Assembly: GCA_020342025.1 (NCBI GenBank)
Contig: CP070840.1
Location: 3,855,011-3,861,794, forward strand
DNA length: 6,784 nt
Direction of reading: 5' to 3'
Source: Deltaproteobacteria bacterium
Lineage (GTDB): Bacteria > Desulfobacterota > DSM-4660 > Desulfatiglandales > HGW-15
The position numbers were made by a program, and so were the translations under genes. Below the pieces are notes generated by a model. The model was given only the letters and a program-made list of their open reading frames with translations, had not been told where the DNA came from and ran no database searches. Below are positions 1-6,245 of the stretch, piece by piece (the first letter of the stretch is position 1; every line of letters begins with the position of its first letter).

Positions 1-937
1 CAATGCCATGGCGGTCCACGTCCGTATCATTTCCAAAGGCAATGTCAAAGTTGTCCTTCAGTTTAATGAGACTTGCCATGGCATAAGGGGATGAACAGTC
101 CATACGGATTTTTCCGTCTTTATCCAAGGTCATAAAAGAAAAGGTGGGATCAACTATTCGATTCACCACCTCCATGGAAAGCCCGTAGCGTTCCGCAATG
201 GGATCCCAGAAGTCAATGGACGAACCCCCCAGAGGATCTACGCCTATCTTGACCCCCTCACTGGCGATTGCTTCCATATCGATGACATTCTTGAGGTCAT
301 CAACATATGGGATGATGTAGTCGCGCACTTTGGTCGTCTTTGCGTTCATTGCCTTTTCAAAAGGCACCCTTTTCACACCTTTGAGGGCATCGCCAAGGAT
401 CTCGTTCGCCCTCTCCTGGATAATCTTGGTTGTTTCTGGAGATGCTGGTCCGCCTTCAGGGGGGTTATATTTGAATCCGCCATCCTCCGGTGGATTGTGG
501 GATGGGGTGATGACAATCCCATCGCCGAGACCTTTTCTTTTGCCTCGGTTGAAAGTCAGAATGGCATGGGAGATCACAGGCGTAGGCGTATACCGGAGTC
601 CCTTTTGGATTATCACCGTAACCTGGTTTGCCGCAAATACTTCGATAGCGGTAGCCAATGCCGGCTCTGAAAGGGCATGCGTGTCCATACCTATGAATAG
701 AGGGCCACTGATATTTCGAGACTTTCTGTATTCGCAGATGGCCTGGCTAATGGCCAGGATGTGATCCTCATTGAAGCTGCTCTTGAAAGAGGAACCCCTG
801 TGTCCTGAGGTTCCAAAGGCCACACCGTGGGTTGGATTGGAGACATCTGGCTTATGAGTGTAGTAGGCAGAGATAAGTCTTGGTATATTGGCGAGCAGTG
901 TTTTGGGGACCGGTTTTCCGGCAAGTTCATGGTCCAC
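1..937 (-). CDS. pgm: Phosphoglucomutase, alpha-D-glucose phosphate-specific (N-terminal 312 codons; 3' end outside window)
   Basis: Cytoplasmic enzyme interconverting glucose-1-phosphate and glucose-6-phosphate through a phosphoserine, linking glycolysis with glycogen and envelope-sugar synthesis. The conceptual protein aligns closely with E. coli Pgm as I recall it. It has the N-terminal substrate loop FGTSGHRGSS at residues 41-50, the catalytic TPSHNPP motif at 144-150 with phosphoserine Ser146 (same number as in E. coli), and the Mg-binding loop NDTDVDRHG at 303-311 (Asp304, Asp306, Asp308, Arg309). The family is about 545 residues, so some 230 residues, including the sugar-binding and phosphate-binding domains, lie beyond position 1. 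The start is GTG at 937-935: GGGAGG lies 6 bases upstream and an in-frame TAA lies only eight codons upstream, which leaves no better start. It is the last visible gene of the pyk-eno-pgm cluster, 71 bases after enolase. The apparent ATG-start reading frame at 930-691 is an out-of-frame shadow. Confidence 0.97.
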   Translation of the reverse strand, partial: MDHELAGKPVPKTLLANIPRLISAYYTHKPDVSNPTHGVAFGTSGHRGSSFKSSFNEDHILAISQAICEYRKSRNISGPLFIGMDTHALSEPALATAIEVFAANQVTVIIQKGLRYTPTPVISHAILTFNRGKRKGLGDGIVITPSHNPPEDGGFKYNPPEGGPASPETTKIIQERANEILGDALKGVKRVPFEKAMNAKTTKVRDYIIPYVDDLKNVIDMEAIASEGVKIGVDPLGGSSIDFWDPIAERYGLSMEVVNRIVDPTFSFMTLDKDGKIRMDCSSPYAMASLIKLKDNFDIAFGNDTDVDRHGI

Positions 938-943
938 TATTTG

Positions 944-949
944 CCTCCC
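944..949 (-). promoter_or_regulatory. Ribosome binding site deciding the GTG start of pgm
   Basis: GGGAGG on the minus strand, 6 bases before the GTG at 937. No ATG or other plausible start lies between the upstream in-frame stop and this GTG, so the site fixes the N-terminus. Confidence 0.8.
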
Positions 950-1008
950 AAAAATTTTTTAGAGGAGTGTTGGAGCAACTCTCGTTGTTCGATGGGCCCA
1001 GAAAAATC

Positions 1009-2355
<1,347 letters not shown>

Positions 2356-2384
2356 CTATAATTGACGCAGTCCATCGACGTTCT

Positions 2385-2439
2385 TCCTCAATCTGAATTC
2401 CTCAATTCCCAAATCCCTAAATGCCCTAAATTTCTTAAT
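2385..2439 (-). repeat. Imperfect 8-nt tandem repeat in the pyk-eno gap
   Basis: Read on the minus strand, this stretch is seven successive units starting with ATT: ATTAAGAA, ATTTAGGGC, ATTTAGGG, ATTTGGGA, ATTGAGGA, ATTCAG, ATTGAGGA. Five of the seven are exactly 8 bases; the others are 9 and 6. The consensus is about ATTKAGGR. It occupies most of the untranslated spacer between the pyk stop and the eno ribosome binding site. I recall similar GAGGAATT-rich intergenic tracts in deltaproteobacteria, but have not searched. Its role is unknown: it could be an expanded short repeat, a protein-binding array or an mRNA element. Confidence 0.6.
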
Positions 2440-2450
2440 TCCAAAATATA

Positions 2451-3881
2451 CTATTCCCGTTTCAGATCAATCAACTCCATCCTGTGATTTCCCTCCGGAT
2501 GCCTTAAGGAAGGTCCCTCGGTCAGGACCACCAGATTCCCCTCCAACTCATGCGACTTTAACCATCCTCGCGAAAAAGCCTTCCAGTCCTCAGGATGCTC
2601 AGGCTCGTGCACGGGATAGACGCCATAGGAAAACTGAAGCCCCCGACACGTCCGTTCTTCTTGGCTGACCGCCGTTACCCAGACGGGGAGCCTGAAACGG
2701 GCGATATTTCTTGCAGTATATCCACTCTGGGTTGGAACAATGATGGCGGCTGGCGAGACACGCTCCAACGTGGTCTCCACACTCAGGGCCACCAGGTCCG
2801 GTAGGCTCAGGTTGCCATCGCGTCCGTAGGCCTTCAAGATATTTTGCAGCCGATAAGGGGGACGATGGGGCTCTATGGCCGCGGAAATCTTTGCCAGCAT
2901 CTTTACGGCTTCCACTGGATACCTTCCCACTGCGGACTCCCCGGAAAGCATGACACAGTCCGTCCCGTCAAGGACGGCGTTTGCCACATCTGTGGCTTCC
3001 GCTCGGGTTGGCCGTCGGTTGTTGGTCATGGTTTCCAGCATCTGTGTCGCGGTGATGACGGGGATGCCAAGCAGGTTTGCCTGTTCCATCATGCCCTTCT
3101 GAATCAAAGCGATCTGTTCGATGGGAATTTCCACACCCAGGTCGCCGCGGGCAACCATAATCCCGTCTGCGGCCCTAAAGATGCCATCCAACTGATCAAG
3201 GGCCCCTGCGCGCTCTATCTTGGCAATGATAAATGGCTTGTGACCCAACGCGGATGCGGCCTCGCGGACAGCATTAATGTCAGCGGCAGTCTCCACAAAG
3301 GATTGGCTGATCGCATCCACACCCTGCTCCATGGCGAATTTGAGACACTCCTGGTCACGATCGGTAAATGCGCTAATCCCCAGATCTATGCCAGGCAGAT
3401 TGAGCCCTTTGCCCGACCCTAGTTCGCCACCCACCTCCACTCGGCAGTAAACGTCGTTACCTTCCACTTTCCCGACTACGAGTTGGATGAGTCCATCATT
3501 AAGGAACAACCGGTCACCCGGGTTAACGGCCTGCGGCAGGCGATCAAAAGTAACCGAGACCCGGTTCCTGTCACCAACCATCTCCTCGGTGGTCAATATA
3601 AAAGCATCACCGGGCTCCAGTTCGATGGGTTCTTCTGCAAATTGACCAATACGCATTTTGGGACCGGGAAGATCGGCCATAATCGCCACGCGTCGTCCGG
3701 TTGCGTGAGCCGCGGCCCGTATGTTTTCAATGATTTTCTTATGCCCCGGGAAATCACCATGGGAGAAGTTAACTCGCGCCACGTTCATACCCGCTTCGAT
3801 CATCCTTTTCAGCGTATCGGGCGCTTCAGATGCGGGCCCAATGGTGCAGACAATCTTGGTTTTGTTCTCTGGCAGTGCCAT
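2451..3881 (-). CDS. pyk: Pyruvate kinase
   Basis: Cytoplasmic enzyme transferring phosphate from phosphoenolpyruvate to ADP, giving pyruvate and ATP, the last step of glycolysis. It is 476 residues, the usual length for a bacterial homotetramer subunit without the extra C-terminal PEP-utiliser domain. Visible features: KTKIVCTIGPAS at 7-18; Arg36 with Asn38 and Ser40 (ARVNFSHGD) for substrate and K+; MADLPGPK at 68-75; B-domain about 77-170 ending in GKGLNLPG; signature IIAKIERAGAL at 218-228 with catalytic Lys221 and metal ligand Glu223; metal ligand Asp247 in MVARGDLGVE; Thr279 in TATQMLETM; NRRPTRAEATDVANAVLDG at 288-306; C-terminal allosteric domain about 350-476. The start is ATG at 3881, with AAGGGA 7 bases upstream. 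It lies 41 bases after the small membrane protein gene and 134 bases before eno, and is probably co-transcribed with both. The effector class cannot be told from sequence alone. Confidence 0.98.
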   Translation of the reverse strand: MALPENKTKIVCTIGPASEAPDTLKRMIEAGMNVARVNFSHGDFPGHKKIIENIRAAAHATGRRVAIMADLPGPKMRIGQFAEEPIELEPGDAFILTTEEMVGDRNRVSVTFDRLPQAVNPGDRLFLNDGLIQLVVGKVEGNDVYCRVEVGGELGSGKGLNLPGIDLGISAFTDRDQECLKFAMEQGVDAISQSFVETAADINAVREAASALGHKPFIIAKIERAGALDQLDGIFRAADGIMVARGDLGVEIPIEQIALIQKGMMEQANLLGIPVITATQMLETMTNNRRPTRAEATDVANAVLDGTDCVMLSGESAVGRYPVEAVKMLAKISAAIEPHRPPYRLQNILKAYGRDGNLSLPDLVALSVETTLERVSPAAIIVPTQSGYTARNIARFRLPVWVTAVSQEERTCRGLQFSYGVYPVHEPEHPEDWKAFSRGWLKSHELEGNLVVLTEGPSLRHPEGNHRMELIDLKRE

Positions 3882-3922
3882 GATCTCTTCCCTTCAACCT
3901 GCAACTTCACCTTATATAAATG

Positions 3923-4147
3923 CTAGCGAGTTCCAATGGCGTCCTTAATCTCTCTTATTTCGGTAATAATCTTATCTGCGTGCACGCTGATCCTGTAGGC
4001 CATCATGATCACTTTCACGGACACAAGAAATACGCCCGCCTCTAGCAGGATATCATGGGTGAATCCTTTGACAAATAGGGCAGCGATGAACAGCACAAGG
4101 GTAACCAGGAGTATGATTGTTGAGCCTAAATCCAAGTGTTTTTTCAA
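3923..4147 (-). CDS. Small two-helix membrane protein, unknown function
   Basis: I do not recognise a named family. The product is 74 residues: a short basic N-terminus (MKKHLDLG), a hydrophobic segment at about 8-28, a short loop with GFTHD, a second hydrophobic segment at about 33-51, then a charged amphipathic tail (about 52-74) rich in Ile, Lys and Glu and ending GTR. This predicts an inner-membrane hairpin with a cytoplasmic tail able to form a helix. The start is TTG at 4147, chosen because a near-perfect GGAGG (4161-4157) lies 9 bases upstream; the nearest in-frame GTG overlaps that site. The strong ribosome binding site, coherent protein and 41-base spacing to pyk support a real gene heading the pyk-eno-pgm operon. 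A link to glycolysis is inferred from position only. Confidence 0.8.
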   Translation of the reverse strand: MKKHLDLGSTIILLVTLVLFIAALFVKGFTHDILLEAGVFLVSVKVIMMAYRISVHADKIITEIREIKDAIGTR

Positions 4148-4156
4148 AACGTGTCA

Positions 4157-4161
4157 CCTCC
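4157..4161 (-). promoter_or_regulatory. Strong ribosome binding site deciding a TTG start
   Basis: GGAGG (in the longer GGAGGTGA) on the minus strand, 9 bases before the TTG at 4147. It is the strongest ribosome binding site in the window and is the main reason for accepting a TTG start for the small membrane protein. Confidence 0.8.
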
Positions 4162-4189
4162 AGTGTTATTTGATCTAGCACACGTCATA

Positions 4190-4199
4190 ACGAATTCGT
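4190..4199. repeat. 10-bp perfect palindrome in the leader of the glycolytic operon
   Basis: ACGAATTCGT is a perfect 10-bp palindrome 42 bases upstream of the TTG of the small membrane protein, inside the predicted leader. It could be a repressor site acting as a roadblock, or chance; no regulator gene is visible nearby. Confidence 0.35.
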
Positions 4200-4333
4200 A
4201 TTCCATTAGCATCGGGAGGCTTTATCGACCCTCACCTAGAGCAATCTCAGACGCAAAGAGGCCTGGATATCTTCAAAAAACACCATTGAAAAGCATCAAC
4301 CCCCCGGATAAGGCGAAAGATTTCACTAAAATA

Positions 4334-4362
4334 ATTGCAGATTTTTTATTTGTCCATGTCAA
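4334..4362 (-). promoter_or_regulatory. Predicted sigma70-type promoter for the small-membrane-protein/pyk/eno/pgm operon
   Basis: On the minus strand a perfect -35 TTGACA (4362-4357), a 17-base spacer and a -10 TGCAAT (4339-4334, four of six matches) point toward the glycolytic genes. The predicted start of transcription is near 4327, giving a leader of about 180 bases before the TTG at 4147. A small inverted repeat, CAAAT/ATTTG (4360-4375), overlaps the -35 box and might be a regulator site. Confidence 0.55.
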
Positions 4363-4426
4363 ATGCCCCAATTTGTGGTCAAACAGGGTCATGCATCAGT
4401 GTAAGTAATTAGAAATAAATTAAAAC

Positions 4427-4455
4427 TTGAAATATCCGCAAAGGGTTGTTATGAA
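4427..4455 (+). promoter_or_regulatory. Predicted sigma70-type promoter for the efflux operon
   Basis: TTGAAA (4427-4432), a 17-base spacer and TATGAA (4450-4455), with TG one base upstream of the -10 (extended -10 form). An A/T-rich tract at 4405-4426 immediately upstream could act as an UP element. The predicted start near 4462 leaves a leader of roughly 190 bases before the adaptor TTG. It precedes the small hairpin at 4473 and the triple palindrome at 4537, which would both lie in the leader. Confidence 0.45.
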
Positions 4456-4472
4456 TCTGTCTGTTCCATTTT

Positions 4473-4494
4473 GCATCTCAGCGATGCGCTTTTT
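4473..4494 (+). terminator. Weak terminator-like or attenuator-like hairpin in the efflux leader
   Basis: GCATC (4473-4477), loop TCAGC, GATGC (4483-4487), then GC and five T residues (4490-4494). The stem is only 5 bp, so this is weak. It sits soon after the predicted efflux promoter start, where early termination could regulate expression. Chance is a real alternative. Confidence 0.25.
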
Positions 4495-4536
4495 GCCCTT
4501 TGCTATTCCTAAAAGAACTGTTATTCACCCCTTGGC

Positions 4537-4560
4537 GTTTAAACTTGATCAATCACGTGA
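4537..4560. promoter_or_regulatory. Three contiguous perfect 8-bp palindromes; candidate operator array
   Basis: GTTTAAAC (4537-4544), TTGATCAA (4545-4552) and TCACGTGA (4553-4560) follow one another with no spacer, each perfectly self-complementary. They lie about 90 bases upstream of the adaptor start. RND operons are commonly controlled by TetR or MarR family repressors binding palindromes between promoter and gene, but no such regulator gene is in the window, so the operator role is inferred. The three are different sequences, so they are not copies of one site. Confidence 0.45.
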
Positions 4561-4635
4561 AGGCGTGGAATGCCCCTCGCCTCCGAACAGCGAATTCTGC
4601 ATATTTTCGTAAATCGTCATGAATTAATTTAAAAG

Positions 4636-4640
4636 AAAGG
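4636..4640 (+). promoter_or_regulatory. Ribosome binding site deciding the TTG start of the adaptor gene
   Basis: AAAGG lies 9 bases before the TTG at 4650. No ATG is available between it and the hydrophobic core of the signal peptide, so the TTG start is needed to give the usual lipoprotein N-terminus. Confidence 0.65.
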
Positions 4641-4649
4641 AAAAGAGAA

Positions 4650-5906
4650 TTGAAAATTATAGCTCGGAAAAACGTTTTCCTGTTCTTGGCAATTGCTGCT
4701 GCAGCTTCATGGCTCGCCGCCTGCGAGCAAAAAAATACCTACGTGGAACCACCCCCGCCAAAGGTGGCCACAGCCCAACCCCTGAAGCAAAAGGTTATCG
4801 ATTACCTGGAGTTCACCGGCACCACCCGGGCCTTTGAACAGGTGGAAGTCCGCGCCCGCGTGGCCGGCTTTCTACAAAGCATGCACTTCACTCCGGGTAC
4901 TGTTGTAGAGAAAGAGGCCCAGCTGTTTGTCATTGACCCAAGGGAATACAGGGCAGCGCTGAACGCGGCAAAGGCCGAGCTCGACAGTGCCAATGCGCAG
5001 CTTCGAAGAGCAGAGGCCGAGTTCGCCCGTGCAGAAAGACTGTTCAAGCAGAGGGCGGGCGCTGAGAAAAACGTGGTTCAGTGGCGCGGGGAGCGGGACA
5101 TAGCAAGGGCGGCGGTAGCCATGGCAAAGGCCAAAGTGGAACGGGCCGGTTTGGACCTGGGCTACACCAAGGTCACGGCCCCCATTGCCGGCCGCGTTGG
5201 CCGTAATCTTGTTGACGTGGGCAATCTGGTGGGTGAAGGGGAACCCACCCTGCTAACAATAATTACCCGGTACGATCCCATGTACGTCTATTTCAACGTG
5301 AACGAGCGTGATCTCCTCAAGGTGCTGGCCATGTACCGCCAGGAAGTCCAGGAAAAAGGAATCGATCCGGATACCTATCCCGATACCAAGGCGGGCATCC
5401 CCCTCTTTCTGGGACTGGCCAATGAGGAAGGATATCCTCACAAAGGTGAGTTTGAATTTGGGGAATCCAGTGTCGACCCCGGTACGGGCACCTTGCAGCT
5501 GCGCGGTGTCTTCCCCAATCCGGGCAAGGTTCCAGTGCTTTTGCCAGGCCTTTTCACCCGCCTCCGCATGCCCATCGGCGAGCGTGAAGAGGCCCTGATG
5601 GTGACGGAGCGCGCCATTGGCGCCGATCAGGGGGGGCGCTATCTGTTGGCGGTGAACAGCGAAAACGTGGTGGAGAAACGGCTTATTCGGATGGGTCAAC
5701 TGGTGGACGGTCTTCGCGTGATCGAGGAAGGGTTACAACCCGGCGACTGGGTGATCGTCAACGGGATCCAGCGCGCCCGCCCGGGCGCCAAGGTGGATCC
5801 TGAGCGTACTGAGATGCGTTCTCTCACCGCCTCTGCCCTGAAAGCCGCTGCGGCAAAGTCTCAGGGCAAAAAGTCGGAAACCGCCAAGCCGGAAGGAGCA
5901 AAGTGA
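4650..5906 (+). CDS. RND efflux periplasmic adaptor (membrane fusion) lipoprotein, AcrA/MexA type
   Basis: Periplasmic adaptor that couples an inner-membrane RND pump to a TolC-type outer-membrane channel. It is 418 residues with a TTG start. A lipoprotein signal peptide has a basic start, hydrophobic core 8-21 and lipobox LAAC with Cys25; +2 is Glu. A Pro-rich linker (33-37) follows. Domains in order: first half of the lipoyl domain about 65-100 (VRARVAGFL, then VIDPREY); alpha-hairpin coiled coil about 100-168, rich in Ala, Glu and Arg; second lipoyl half about 169-205 (GYTKVTAPIAGRVGR); beta-barrel about 208-310; membrane-proximal domain about 315-388; and a Lys/Ala/Glu-rich disordered tail 391-418. 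In my ungapped alignment to AcrA the hairpin-tip R-x3-L-x6-S motif keeps Arg127 and Leu131 but has Ala138 for Ser. The RND pump gene follows on the same strand after 339 bases. Substrate cannot be predicted. Confidence 0.97.
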   Translation: MKIIARKNVFLFLAIAAAASWLAACEQKNTYVEPPPPKVATAQPLKQKVIDYLEFTGTTRAFEQVEVRARVAGFLQSMHFTPGTVVEKEAQLFVIDPREYRAALNAAKAELDSANAQLRRAEAEFARAERLFKQRAGAEKNVVQWRGERDIARAAVAMAKAKVERAGLDLGYTKVTAPIAGRVGRNLVDVGNLVGEGEPTLLTIITRYDPMYVYFNVNERDLLKVLAMYRQEVQEKGIDPDTYPDTKAGIPLFLGLANEEGYPHKGEFEFGESSVDPGTGTLQLRGVFPNPGKVPVLLPGLFTRLRMPIGEREEALMVTERAIGADQGGRYLLAVNSENVVEKRLIRMGQLVDGLRVIEEGLQPGDWVIVNGIQRARPGAKVDPERTEMRSLTASALKAAAAKSQGKKSETAKPEGAK

Positions 5907-5907
5907 A

Positions 5908-5925
5908 GCTCCCCAACGGGGGAGC
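5908..5925. repeat. Perfect 7-bp hairpin just after the adaptor stop codon
   Basis: GCTCCCC, loop AACG, GGGGAGC begins one base after the TGA of the adaptor gene. It is GC-rich and stable but has no T run after it (ATCTAGATTCTTCTC), so it is not a standard terminator. It could protect the 3' end of the adaptor message or cause partial termination, lowering pump expression relative to the adaptor. Confidence 0.5.
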
Positions 5926-5993
5926 ATCTAGATTCTTCTCCCCAAACGAGTAGAAAGAATTACACACTCGGATGTGAATCAAGGAACGCTAAA

Positions 5994-6098
5994 TTGTCAT
6001 GCCTGCCCCGCATCAAGTGCGGGATAAACTCGGACGAACGTCTAGGCTTTGAAGCTTTTTGGGAATAACCTGGATCCCCGCGTCCGCGGGAATGACAA
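5994..6098. repeat. Palindromic repeat unit with inverted ends, possibly MITE-like or REP-like
   Basis: The 105-base unit begins TTGTCAT (5994-6000) and ends ATGACAA (6092-6098), a perfect 7-bp inverted pair. Just inside each end is a hairpin: CCCGCA/TGCGGG with loop TCAAG (6007-6023) and CCCGC/GCGGG with loop GTCC (6077-6090). Sequences like GTCATTCCCGC...GCGGGGATCCAG are, as I recall, widespread dispersed repeats in proteobacterial intergenic DNA. It encodes no transposase; a non-autonomous element is an inference. I cannot see clear target-site duplications. Confidence 0.5.
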
Positions 6099-6180
6099 AG
6101 GATGCCATTCATCCCTGTGCCCCGCTGAAGCGGGATCTCCACTTCGTTCCGACAAGGCACGAGGGATTCTGGCATCTTTT
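6097..6180. repeat. 84-base imperfect palindrome with an internal CCCGC/GCGGG hairpin
   Basis: The left arm, GATGCCA then ATCCCT and GTGCC (6101-6121), pairs with the right arm, GGCAC, AGGGAT and TGGCATC (6156-6176), with a few mismatches or bulges. Flanking AAA (6097-6099) can pair with TTT (6178-6180). An inner hairpin, CCCGC-TGAA-GCGGG (6121-6134), shares its stem with the two hairpins of the neighbouring unit. Transcribed, it would fold into a long stem ending in TTTT, so it may act as a weak terminator inside the efflux operon. It abuts the 5994-6098 unit and the two may be one composite element. Confidence 0.55.
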
Positions 6181-6207
6181 CGTAATCCGTAGAAACTGAA
6201 ATAAATC

Positions 6208-6221
6208 ATTTCTTGAGAAAT
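6208..6221. repeat. Short inverted repeat upstream of the pump gene
   Basis: ATTTC-TTGA-GAAAT, 5-bp arms with a 4-base spacer, lies 24 bases before the pump ATG. It is too short to assign a role and may be chance. Confidence 0.2.
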
Positions 6222-6245
6222 CGATAGCCCGAAAAGAGGCCAAAT

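Larger units (their letters stand above)
4148..4649. other. Divergent intergenic region between the glycolytic and efflux operons
   Basis: This 502-base stretch separates the minus-strand pyk cluster from the plus-strand efflux genes. It is more AT-rich than the genes, especially 4320-4440 and 4610-4650. Short open frames cross it (for example 4136-4408 and 4427-4612 on plus), but they have no good ribosome binding site, no recognisable composition and no family resemblance, so I do not call them genes. It holds the promoter candidates, a palindrome in the glycolytic leader, a small hairpin with a T run, and the triple palindrome, each listed separately. I saw no tRNA and no riboswitch I could name. 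Confidence 0.85.

Noticed and set aside
691..930. Minus-strand 79-codon open frame with ATG at 930
   Set aside because: It is out of frame with the clear Pgm sequence, which starts at GTG 937 and covers the same DNA.
965..983. Stem-loop in the eno-pgm gap (GAGTGTTG/CAACTCTC, 3-base loop, one mismatch)
   Set aside because: On the minus strand it is followed by CTCT and an A run before any T run, so it does not make a convincing terminator; pgm probably remains in the operon.
4250..4258. GACGCAAAG, resembling part of a cyclic-di-GMP (GEMM) riboswitch core
   Set aside because: The other conserved pieces, such as the GGCAAACC segment and the tetraloop-bearing helix, are absent nearby.
4136..4408. 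Plus-strand 90-codon open frame opposite the glycolytic leader
   Set aside because: No ribosome binding site and unconvincing composition. It overlaps the start of the real minus-strand gene and its promoter.
4427..4612. Plus-strand 61-codon open frame upstream of the adaptor
   Set aside because: Its TTG coincides with the predicted -35 box, it has no ribosome binding site and its sequence has no recognisable features.
5960..6175. Minus-strand 71-codon open frame between adaptor and pump
   Set aside because: It is a translation of the palindromic repeat cluster, a common source of false hypothetical proteins.
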